From JBCBRD01 sp039819785 (GTDB taxonomy: Bacteria > Pseudomonadota > Alphaproteobacteria > Rhizobiales > Hyphomicrobiaceae): 64,000 bases of DNA. The notes beneath the pieces are model-generated. The model was not told where the DNA came from, made no database searches, and saw only the letters and a list, made by a program, of their open reading frames with translations. Shown one piece after another: positions 42,862 through 50,416 of this stretch. The stretch covers positions 1 to 64,000 of the forward strand of contig JBCBRH010000002.1 in the NCBI GenBank assembly GCA_039819785.1, given 5' to 3'. A program made the translations under genes and the position numbers. The first letter of the stretch is position 1. The number at the start of each line of letters is the position of its first letter.

Positions 42862-44811
42862 ATGTCGGCAGATGTCAGCGCACACAGCAACACGGGGTCG
42901 GAGACCAGCCGCTATGCTGACGTCTACGGGTCGTGGCAGGCCGACCCTGAGGCATTCTGGGCCAAATGCGCTCTTGAAATTGACTGGTTCAAGCCCTGGG
43001 ATAAGGTGCTCGACGTTTACGGTGGCCAGTATGGCCGCTGGTTTGCCGGTGCCACTTGCAATACGGCATATAATTGTTTGGACCGTCACGTTGAAGCGCG
43101 TGGTGATCAGCCGGCCCTTATCCACGACAGCGCCGTGACCGGGACAGTCCGGACGTATACCTACCGTGAGTTGACGCATGAGGTTGCGACACTGGCGGGC
43201 GTGCTTGTCGATCTCGGCGTCACCAAGGGCGACCGTGTGATCATTTATATGCCGATGATCGCCGAAGCTGTCATTGGGATGCTGGCGTGTGCGCGCATCG
43301 GTGCGATCCATTCGGTTGTGTTTGGCGGCTTTGCCTCCAGTGAGTTGGCAACCCGGATTGATGACGCAAAGCCGGCGGCGATCCTGTCTGCCTCTTGCGG
43401 GATCGAAGGCAAGCGGGTGGTGGCCTATAAGCCGCTGCTCGATCATGCCATCGAATTGGCAATCCACAAGCCGCACAGCTGCGTCGTCCTTCAGCGCCCT
43501 CAGGCCGAAGCTGTTCTGATGCCCGAGCGTGATCACGATTGGGGTGCTGTGGTTGAGATTGCGAAGTCTGCGGGTCGCACTGTGCCTTGCGTGGCCATGG
43601 CCGCCAGCGATCCGCTTTATATTCTTTATACGTCTGGTACGACGGGGGCACCGAAGGGCGTCGTGCGCGACACCGGCGGGCATATGGTGGCGCTGAAGTG
43701 GTCGATGTCGGCGATTTACGACATCAAGCCAGGTGAAGTTTTTTGGGCGGCGTCCGATGTCGGGTGGGTGGTTGGCCACTCTTACATTTGTTATGCGCCG
43801 CTGCTGCATGGCGCGACCACGATCGTCTATGAAGGAAAGCCTGTGGGGACGCCCGATGCCGGGGCCTTTTGGCGGGTTATTGAGCAGCACAACGTCGTGT
43901 CGCTTTTCACCGCGCCGACGGCGTTCCGGGCGATCAAGAAGGAAGATCCCGAGGGAGCGTTGATCAAAAACTACGACCTATCAAAGCTTCGGACACTGTT
44001 TCTGGCGGGCGAGCGGGCGGACCCTGATACTATTAAGTGGGCTGAATCTAAATTGGGCGTGCCGGTCATTGATCACTGGTGGCAGACGGAAACCGGGTGG
44101 GCGATTGCGGGAAATCCGGTTGGGCTTGGCATGCTGCCGATCAAGCACGGGTCGCCGACGGTTCCGATGCCTGGCTATCAGCTTGATGTGCTCGACGATG
44201 CGGGCAAGCCTGTTGAACCAGGTGTGCAGGGAACGCTGGCGATCAAACTGCCACTGCCACCGTCGTGTCTGCCGACGCTATGGAACAACGATGCGCGTTT
44301 TCGGGCGAGCTATTTGGCCGAATTTCCAGGCTATTACACGACATCGGATGCTGGGTATCGCGATGCCGACGGCTATGTGTTCGTCATGGCAAGGACGGAT
44401 GATGTGATCAATGTGGCCGGGCACCGACTGTCTACCGGACAGATGGAAGAGGTGGTCGCGCAACATGCCGATGTCGCCGAGTGTGCCGTGATCGGGGTTC
44501 AGGATACCCTGAAGGGGCAGTTGCCGGCTGGGTTTGTGGTCTTGAATGCGGGTGTTGAGCGGGAAAATCAGGTCATTGAAGCTGAGATCGTGAAGCTTGT
44601 GCGCGAGGTTATTGGGCCGGTTGCAGCTTTCAAGACGGTCATGGTTGTGGACCGTCTGCCGAAGACGCGGTCGGGTAAGATTCTGCGCGGCACCATGCGC
44701 AAGATTGCAGACAACGAAGATTGGACGCCGCCTGCCACCATCGATGACCCCGCAATACTCGATGAGATCAAAACGGCGCTTGGCAGGCACGGGCTGGCAC
44801 ACGCGCGGTAA
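42862..44811 (+). CDS. prpE: propionyl-CoA synthetase
   Basis: The protein has 649 residues from ATG 42862. The ACS-type N-terminal domain (WQADPEAFWAKCALEIDWFKPWDKVLD) and short-chain acyl-CoA synthetase core are present: LYILYTSGTTGAPKGVVRDT, DVGWVVGHSYICYAPLLHGA, WWQTETGWAIAGNPVGLG, and DDVINVAGHRLSTGQMEEVV with Lys in TRSGKILRGTMRK. VRDTGGHMVALKWSM is typical of PrpE rather than AcsA. It activates propionate (and acetate) to CoA esters. With the nearby SDR and MaoC genes this suits odd-chain acid or polyhydroxyalkanoate use. AGGGAG lies about 10 nt before the ATG. Confidence 0.93.
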   Translation: MSADVSAHSNTGSETSRYADVYGSWQADPEAFWAKCALEIDWFKPWDKVLDVYGGQYGRWFAGATCNTAYNCLDRHVEARGDQPALIHDSAVTGTVRTYTYRELTHEVATLAGVLVDLGVTKGDRVIIYMPMIAEAVIGMLACARIGAIHSVVFGGFASSELATRIDDAKPAAILSASCGIEGKRVVAYKPLLDHAIELAIHKPHSCVVLQRPQAEAVLMPERDHDWGAVVEIAKSAGRTVPCVAMAASDPLYILYTSGTTGAPKGVVRDTGGHMVALKWSMSAIYDIKPGEVFWAASDVGWVVGHSYICYAPLLHGATTIVYEGKPVGTPDAGAFWRVIEQHNVVSLFTAPTAFRAIKKEDPEGALIKNYDLSKLRTLFLAGERADPDTIKWAESKLGVPVIDHWWQTETGWAIAGNPVGLGMLPIKHGSPTVPMPGYQLDVLDDAGKPVEPGVQGTLAIKLPLPPSCLPTLWNNDARFRASYLAEFPGYYTTSDAGYRDADGYVFVMARTDDVINVAGHRLSTGQMEEVVAQHADVAECAVIGVQDTLKGQLPAGFVVLNAGVERENQVIEAEIVKLVREVIGPVAAFKTVMVVDRLPKTRSGKILRGTMRKIADNEDWTPPATIDDPAILDEIKTALGRHGLAHAR

Positions 44812-44932
44812 TGATAGGGTTTCATCTGAAGTGAACACGGTCTAAAGCGTGGTCAACGCGACGGCACATCTGGACCAGCAATGACATGGATTGCTGTGGG
44901 CATGCCGCCTGAACCACTGAAGGACCGGTTAC

Positions 44933-45739
44933 ATGTTGCTCTCGAAACGGGTCGCGCTGGTTACGGGTGGTGCAGCGGGGATTGGGCGCGCGATCGTCGA
45001 GCGCATGGCGCTTGAAGGTGCTCAGGTTGTCGTGGTGGATCTGAACGATGAAGCCGGGCGTGAAACGGTTTCTGCGGTGGAAGGGCTTGGCCGAGAAGCG
45101 GTCTACCGCTCCGCGAACATCTCAGAACGTTTGGATGTACATAATCTGATGGCCGCCTGCGCCGATGCGTTCGGTCGCCTGGATATCCTCGTGAACAACG
45201 CCGGCGTGGTCGATACCGTGGATTTCCTTGAGTTGGACGAGGCTGAATTCGACCGCGTCATGGCGACGAACGTGAAGGGTGCTTTTTTGCTCAGCCAGGC
45301 TGTTGCCCGTCGTCTTATAAAGCAGGCTGAGACCTCTACCGACATTAACGCTCCGGCTGGGGCCATCGTGAATGTGTCGTCGATTACTGCTCATTTCGGT
45401 GCACCGGATCATGTGGCTTATTCGGCTTCGAAAGGCGCCATGATGCAGTTGACCAAATCGATGGCGTTGGCGTTGGCACCGCATGGCATACGCGTGAACG
45501 CCGTTGCCCCGGGATCAATCGAAGGCGATGTTTTGGATGCGCTGCTCGATAGCAAGGCGCAGCGCCAGGCGGCGCAAATTCGCACGCCGCTTGGTCGGTT
45601 TGGTTCGCCCGAAGAGATCGCAGCCGTGGTTGCCTGGTTGGCAAGCGAGCAGGCAAGCTATTTGACCGGCACCACCATCTGGGCAGATGGTGGACGCATG
45701 GCGCTGAACACGGTCATGCCTGAACGCAAGGATGTCTGA
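44933..45739 (+). CDS. SDR family NAD(P)-dependent oxidoreductase
   Basis: This 268-residue classical SDR has the nucleotide-binding TGGAAGIGRAIVERM (about 10-24), VVVDLNDEAGRE with an Asp after the second strand (NAD preference), DILVNNAGVVD, and the catalytic Ser/Tyr/Lys in VNVSSITAHFGAPDHVAYSASKG. The end has PLGRFGSPEEIAAVVAWLAS and YLTGTTIWADGG. It resembles acetoacetyl-CoA or 3-oxoacyl reductases and glucose/sorbitol dehydrogenase-like enzymes; the substrate is unknown. It converges on trcR, with only 7 bp between the stops. Confidence 0.92.
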   Translation: MLLSKRVALVTGGAAGIGRAIVERMALEGAQVVVVDLNDEAGRETVSAVEGLGREAVYRSANISERLDVHNLMAACADAFGRLDILVNNAGVVDTVDFLELDEAEFDRVMATNVKGAFLLSQAVARRLIKQAETSTDINAPAGAIVNVSSITAHFGAPDHVAYSASKGAMMQLTKSMALALAPHGIRVNAVAPGSIEGDVLDALLDSKAQRQAAQIRTPLGRFGSPEEIAAVVAWLASEQASYLTGTTIWADGGRMALNTVMPERKDV

Positions 45740-45746
45740 GCGGCAG

Positions 45747-46700
45747 CTAGGCTTTTGAGCCGTCAGCCTCGGGCCCGGCGTCGACTTCACCTTCCGCATC
45801 CTCAGCGGTTTCTTCGGCCTGTGCTGTTGCCTCGCTGTTATCGGGTGCACCTGTTTCGTCGCCGCTTCCGTCCTCGGCGTCGTTTTCGGGTGCGGCCTCT
45901 CCGGCGGGCTGAGCGCGAAACACGTCTTCGGCGGTTTCAACAGGTCCGCCATCACCTTCGACATCTTCGCTGCCCGACATGCTTTGCAGCTTTTCGAACA
46001 TGCGGGCCTCTTCCTCAGCGTCGGTTGCGACCTTGGGCACTCCAGCAGATGCATCTTCTGCAGTGATCAGGCCACCAACACCGATGGCATAATCGGTGGT
46101 TTCTGCTGTCGGCAACAAGGACCCTGCGGGCTCGAGTTCGATGCCGGCGTCCTTGCGTTCTTTTTCCAGACGGGTCGCTGCTTTTTGGACTTCGGCGTCA
46201 AGGTCGATCTGCGTGCAGAGACCCAAAGTGACGGGATCTTGCGGCTGCAGGTTGGGAGAGTTCCAGTGTGTGCGGTCGCGAATTTGTGCAATCGTTGGTT
46301 TGGTTGTGCCGACGAGCCTGATGATCTGCGCGTCCTTCAGTTCCGGGTGGCTTTTGAGAAGCCACAAAACCGCGTTTGGCCGATCCTGCCGTCGTGAAAC
46401 GGGTGTATAGCGCGGACCTTTTTTCCGGTTTGTCACCGGTGGCAGCACGACTTTCGGCTCGGCGATTTTCAGATTGCGGGCTGGGTCCTCTTCTGCCCGC
46501 TTGATCTCCTCGCGGGTGAGCTGGCCGCTTGAGATCGGGTCCAAGCCTTTGATCCCACTGGCCACGTCTCCATCGGCGATGCCTTTGACTTCCAGGACAT
46601 GCAGCCCACAAAAGACGGCGATCTGATCAAAAGTCAGGCCGGTGTTGTCCACGAGCCATACAGCTGTGGCTTTAGGCATCAACGGTTTGCGTTCGCTCAT
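45747..46700 (-). CDS. trcR: DUF1013 protein, TrcR-like cell-cycle transcriptional regulator, with long acidic tail
   Basis: The protein has 317 residues from ATG 46700 (MSERKPLMPKATAVWL). The DUF1013 domain (about 8-190) is clear: WLVDNTGLTFDQIAVFCGLH, GIKGLDPISSGQLTREEI, RRQDRPNAVLWLLKSHPELK and TTKPTIAQIRDRTHWNSPNL, with helix-turn-helix-like segments. TrcR associates with RNA polymerase in alphaproteobacterial cell-cycle control. The last 100 or so residues are unusual, very rich in Glu, Asp, Gly, Ala and Pro (AENDAEDGSGDETGAPDN), likely disordered. A longer upstream frame to 46823 is unsupported. Confidence 0.92.
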   Translation of the reverse strand: MSERKPLMPKATAVWLVDNTGLTFDQIAVFCGLHVLEVKGIADGDVASGIKGLDPISSGQLTREEIKRAEEDPARNLKIAEPKVVLPPVTNRKKGPRYTPVSRRQDRPNAVLWLLKSHPELKDAQIIRLVGTTKPTIAQIRDRTHWNSPNLQPQDPVTLGLCTQIDLDAEVQKAATRLEKERKDAGIELEPAGSLLPTAETTDYAIGVGGLITAEDASAGVPKVATDAEEEARMFEKLQSMSGSEDVEGDGGPVETAEDVFRAQPAGEAAPENDAEDGSGDETGAPDNSEATAQAEETAEDAEGEVDAGPEADGSKA

Positions 46701-47054
46701 GAAAGTATGCTCCGTCGCCGCGCTGGGATCAGCGGGCGTTATGCGACCGGTGGAATAAGGTGAGAAGCCATAAATTACGCTAAATGGTGCAAAGACGCAA
46801 CGCCTACGCCGTTGCCGACGCAAATTGGTGTTTCGGAGGCGGTTTAGTGGGCGGAACGGCCCGTTGTTTTAGTCCTTTGGGCCAGTTCCTGTCTGTGGGG
46901 TTCGTTTCTTCACTGCTAGGTGATAACCCTGGTCGGATGTTTTTTCGCTAGCGTGCGTCGCGGTTCCGTTGGCGCCTGCTTGCATTGACCGATGACAGTC
47001 GATCGACAATGGCGGGTTGAAAGAGCAACTGACGTGAAACCCAAGGAAGGCACT
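46701..47054. other. divergent promoter region trcR / maoC, 354 bp
   Basis: No coding region is supported between the divergent trcR and MaoC genes. The minus frame at 46869-47381 is a shadow of the MaoC gene. The region should hold both promoters; I cannot pick out reliable -35/-10 elements. Confidence 0.5.
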
Positions 47055-47498
47055 ATGACGACGGTGGCGCAAAAGCCCTATTTCTTCGATGATCTGGAAG
47101 TCGGGATGGAAGCCAGCATGTCCAGGGTCGTGACGGAAGCTGATATCTACGCTTTCGCCGATATCTCTGGTGATCTCAACCCTGTCCACATTGATGAAGC
47201 CTATGCCAGCCAGACAATCTTCAAGCAGCGTGTGGCGCACGGGATTTTGACGGCGGGATACATTTCGGCGGTCTTCGGCATGCATTTGCCTGGACCCGGT
47301 GCGATCTACATCACGCAGACATTGAACTTCAAAGCGCCCGTATGCATCGGCGACCTCGTCAGGGCGCGCGTGGTCATACACGATCTGGTCCCGGCTAAAA
47401 GACGCGCACTCTTTGACTGCTATTGCACGGTCAACAACAAAATCGTACTCGACGGTGAGGCGATGTTGATGGTTCCAGCCAAGCCCAAGGACGGCTAA
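47055..47498 (+). CDS. MaoC family (R)-specific enoyl-CoA hydratase-like
   Basis: This 147-residue single-hotdog protein has the hydratase 2 motif FADISGDLNPVHIDEAYAS (catalytic Asp and His about 5 apart), then FKQRVAHGILTAGYISAVFG and LPGPGAIYITQTLNFKAPV. This is the PhaJ type, which hydrates trans-2-enoyl-CoA to (R)-3-hydroxyacyl-CoA, a supply route from beta-oxidation to polyhydroxyalkanoates. AAGGAAGG precedes the ATG by 5 nt. A longer ORF from 46992 is not needed. Confidence 0.92.
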   Translation: MTTVAQKPYFFDDLEVGMEASMSRVVTEADIYAFADISGDLNPVHIDEAYASQTIFKQRVAHGILTAGYISAVFGMHLPGPGAIYITQTLNFKAPVCIGDLVRARVVIHDLVPAKRRALFDCYCTVNNKIVLDGEAMLMVPAKPKDG

Positions 47499-47567
47499 AC
47501 CCTTGCGGGCGTTGTTGCCGGCCCGGTGGGGATGCCGGTTTGGTGGCGGACGTTCCAGCCATCATCT

Positions 47568-47603
47568 TAGCGGTCATCGATATCCTAGCGGTCATCGATC
47601 TCA
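47568..47603 (+). repeat. 18-bp tandem direct repeat upstream of ribF
   Basis: TAGCGGTCATCGATATCC is followed at once by TAGCGGTCATCGATCTCA (16 of 18 identical). It lies in the 161 bp between the MaoC stop and the favoured ribF start. If ribF were translated from the upstream TTG/GTG at 47540-47543, the repeat would encode LAVIDI-LAVIDL. It is too short to be a recognised element. Confidence 0.6.
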
Positions 47604-47659
47604 GCATAGACCGCGCACTGCAGCGGTATCCGATTGCTCACGGGGATAAGGTCTGCCAC

Positions 47660-48643
47660 GTGCTGGTTCTTACAAAACATGAAAAACCGGCGGACGATAT
47701 GCGCGGCGGCATCTATGCCATTGGCAACTTCGATGGCGTCCACCTTGGTCATCAGGCGTTGCTAAACGATATTCGTGCTTCTGCTGACGCGGCATCTATC
47801 GGCGGCGTTCGCGTTCCAGCTGGCGTGATCATGTTTGAACCGCACCCGCGCCAGTTTTTCAGCCCCAACGAGCCGCACTTCAGACTGACGACGCTTGATG
47901 AAAAACTCAGGCTGCTGGCACTGCACGGGATTGATGTTGCCGTCATCGTTGATTTCGACGGCGCGCGCGCCAGCCAGGAGCCGGAGGACTTCGTCACTGA
48001 AGTCCTGATTGACCGGTTGGGCGTCAGCGGGGTCGTCATCGGCTATGACTTCCACTTCGGCCGCCGCCGCCGTGGGACGCCCGACCTCATGGTTGACGCT
48101 GGAAAGACCCACGGATTCAAAGTGCGCGTCATCGAACCGCAAAGGCGCAGCGATGGTGAGCTGTTCAGTTCATCGTCCATTCGGGCGTGTCTGGCCGCGG
48201 GCGATGTCACGGGTGCCGCCAACCTCCTGGGGCATTACTGGCGGGTGAGCGGTGTGGTGGAAAAGGGCTATCAATTGGGAACCGATCTTGGGTTTCCGAC
48301 TGCCAATATTGCGCTGCCAGATGGGACTGAGCTGGCGCATGGGATTTATGCTGTTCGCGTGAGTGTCGGAGATGCGGTTTATGATGGTGCTGCGTATTTC
48401 GGCGGTCGACCGACCGTGAATACCGGTGCCGCGCGGCTCGAAGTTTTCCTTATGGACTTCAGCGGTAACCTCTACGGTGGGACGCTTCATGTTGCCTTTG
48501 TCCAACATCTGCGGGGCGACAAGGACTTTGGTTCTCTTGATGCATTGAAGGATCAGATTTCCCGCGATTGTGCCGAGGCACGCGAGTTGCTTCAGACCAT
48601 TCCACGCGACACCGAAGGTGTTCTGGTCCCCGCGGGTCTATAG
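47660..48643 (+). CDS. ribF: bifunctional riboflavin kinase / FAD synthetase
   Basis: The protein has about 327 residues from GTG 47660, preceded by AAGG; the start is uncertain (ATG 47699 and TTG 47540 are in frame). The N-terminal FAD synthetase half has YAIGNFDGVHLGHQALL, MFEPHPRQFFSP, VIVDFDGARASQEPEDFV and FHFGRRRRGTPDL (the RF-x-Y/GRxxxG motif), then SSSIRACLAAGDVTGA. The kinase half has GVVEKGYQLGTDLGFPTANI, HGIYAVRV and GRPTVNTGAARLEVFLMDF. The single cytosolic protein makes FMN and then FAD. No FMN riboswitch is visible upstream. A 9-bp periodic repeat crosses its stop codon. Confidence 0.94.
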   Translation: MLVLTKHEKPADDMRGGIYAIGNFDGVHLGHQALLNDIRASADAASIGGVRVPAGVIMFEPHPRQFFSPNEPHFRLTTLDEKLRLLALHGIDVAVIVDFDGARASQEPEDFVTEVLIDRLGVSGVVIGYDFHFGRRRRGTPDLMVDAGKTHGFKVRVIEPQRRSDGELFSSSSIRACLAAGDVTGAANLLGHYWRVSGVVEKGYQLGTDLGFPTANIALPDGTELAHGIYAVRVSVGDAVYDGAAYFGGRPTVNTGAARLEVFLMDFSGNLYGGTLHVAFVQHLRGDKDFGSLDALKDQISRDCAEARELLQTIPRDTEGVLVPAGL

Positions 48644-48696
48644 GGTCCATCGGCCTCATGGGGCTCATGGGCTTCACGGGCTGCATGGGCTGTGTC
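48634..48696 (+). repeat. 9-bp imperfect tandem repeat across the ribF stop
   Basis: Seven degenerate 9-mers run in phase: GGGTCTATA, GGGTCCATC, GGCCTCATG, GGGCTCATG, GGCTTCACG, GGCTGCATG, GGCTGTGTC. The ribF stop (TAG, 48641-48643) lies at the junction of the first two units. The period is a multiple of three, so expansion would not shift the frame. Confidence 0.6.
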
Positions 48697-48931
48697 GACG
48701 GGCCTGCTTATTGGTCGATGTCGCATCTCGTCGTCTGGCACTGCGGCCGGACCAGCCGTGATTCTTGTTGCAATCTATTTTGGCGGTTTGACCGATTTGC
48801 AGGCGGTTATCGTGCGTGCCAGATCCGCATAATCTGATACTGTTCGTGACAACTTCAGAAATGAACGTTTGCGTTTTGATCCGACTTAATGACCTGAACC
48901 ATTAGATCGATACACGGGGAGTGATCAAAGC

Positions 48932-50281
48932 TTGTTGGACGAACAGCTCCCTTTGCTCTTGCTGATTGCGATTCTGACGCTGGCCGCCATTTCGGCCGGA
49001 TTGACGATGGTTTGGCTGAAGCAGCCGCCGCTGGTCGGCTACATCATGGCTGGTGTCATCCTTGGCCCGGCGGTGACCGGGTTCATGCCACAGATCGACC
49101 ATGTCCCCATGGTGGCCGAGTTCGGCGTCCTCTTCTTGCTGTTTGTCATCGGGATGGAGATTTCGCTCAAAGCGTTCCTGGCTGATCTGCGGCCTGCGGT
49201 GCTGACGGTTCTAGGGCAGCTTTTTGTGGCGCTGATCGCCATGATTGCATTTGGGGCCATGCTCGATTGGCCGGCTGAGCAAATCGTGTTGCTGACGTTT
49301 GTCGTCACCATGTCGTCGACGGCGGTGGCACTCAAGGTTCTGGACGATATCGGGGAACTGCGGACCGATCTTGGACGCCTCGTCGTGGCGGTCATGATCG
49401 CGCAGGACATTGCGATCGCACCGATGCTCATCATTGCAAACGCGTTTGGCGGCGGTGACCCGTTTGACGTTCAAACGCTCGTCACGATCACGTTGGCAAT
49501 CGGCGGGTTAATTGCGTTCATCGTCATTCTAGGGCCGCGCGGAAAACTGCATTTTCCCATGCAGGACCATATTCTGGGCCGTGTTGAACTGGTGACGCTG
49601 GCCGCGCTGCTCGTGTGCTGCACGGTTGCGGTGTTGTCCGGCGTCGCTGGGATGTCGCCGTTTTATGGGGCATTTCTGGCGGGGCTTATCATCGGCAAGA
49701 CAACGCTGCGCTCTGAGGCGATCCACGCGATGGAGCCGATCCAGGGTGTGCTTATGGTGATGTTCTTTGTTGCCATCGGGTTGTTGCTGGATGTGCAGTT
49801 CATTCGGGACAACCTGATGATCGTGTCGATCTTCGTCATCGGTGCGCTGTTGTTGAAGTCGATTTCCAACATCGTCATCCTGCGCATGGTGGGGCTGCCA
49901 TGGCCAAAAGCCTATGAGGCCGGGCTGATCATGGGGCAGATCGGGGAATTCTCGTTTGTGCTGGCCGCTGTCGGGCTTGCCAATCAGGTGCTTGATCCCG
50001 TCGGCTACAAACTGGCAATTTCGGTGATCGTGCTGTCGTTGTTGTTCTCACCGCTGTGGATGATTGCGGTCAAGCGTATCCATGCGGCTACAGGGGCAGG
50101 TATCCAGGGCCTCGTGGCGTCGCTTGCATATGTCCCCGGACAGGATGATGACGACCTCGTGACCCACCCTGTCATGAAGCGCGCCCGCTCCGCCATGACG
50201 CGGTTGGCTGCGCGGGATGGGGGCAATGGCACATCAAAGCCTCGCGGTGCTGGTGAAAAGCCACCTTCTGCTGCCGAGTAG
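48932..50281 (+). CDS. monovalent cation:proton antiporter, KefB/CPA2 type
   Basis: This 449-residue inner-membrane protein has about 12-13 helices: LPLLLLIAILTLAAISAGL, QPPLVGYIMAGVILGPAVTGF, FGVLFLLFVIGMEISLKAFL, TFVVTMSSTAVALKVLDDIGE and GRLVVAVMIAQDIAIAPMLI (QD motif), and MSPFYGAFLAGLIIGKT. It is a CPA2 antiporter (KefB/GerN-like) lacking the C-terminal TrkA-N/RCK domain; the short cytoplasmic tail is polar. The ion (K+ or Na+) is not clear. Start TTG at 48932, with GGGAG 9-13 nt upstream. 288 bp precede it with no gene. Confidence 0.92.
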   Translation: MLDEQLPLLLLIAILTLAAISAGLTMVWLKQPPLVGYIMAGVILGPAVTGFMPQIDHVPMVAEFGVLFLLFVIGMEISLKAFLADLRPAVLTVLGQLFVALIAMIAFGAMLDWPAEQIVLLTFVVTMSSTAVALKVLDDIGELRTDLGRLVVAVMIAQDIAIAPMLIIANAFGGGDPFDVQTLVTITLAIGGLIAFIVILGPRGKLHFPMQDHILGRVELVTLAALLVCCTVAVLSGVAGMSPFYGAFLAGLIIGKTTLRSEAIHAMEPIQGVLMVMFFVAIGLLLDVQFIRDNLMIVSIFVIGALLLKSISNIVILRMVGLPWPKAYEAGLIMGQIGEFSFVLAAVGLANQVLDPVGYKLAISVIVLSLLFSPLWMIAVKRIHAATGAGIQGLVASLAYVPGQDDDDLVTHPVMKRARSAMTRLAARDGGNGTSKPRGAGEKPPSAAE

Positions 50282-50416
50282 GCTTGCCGCCGTCGTGACG
50301 CAGCGCTACTGCCCTGGCCGATTGGCCAAACGGGGCAACTCGGTTAAAGACAGTCCAATCTCATTTGACAAAGTGGTTTGTCCGTTTGCAAGGACAGCCC
50401 TGATGCTGGAACACCG

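Noticed and set aside
46869..47381. 170-codon minus-strand frame
   Set aside because: It is the reverse shadow of the MaoC hydratase gene, His/Arg/Asp-rich without domain.
47499..47659. Possible FMN riboswitch before ribF
   Set aside because: None of the conserved RFN element segments are visible; only a short tandem repeat.
50365..50370. TTGACA as a -35 box for ileS
   Set aside because: No acceptable -10 element 16-18 bp downstream.
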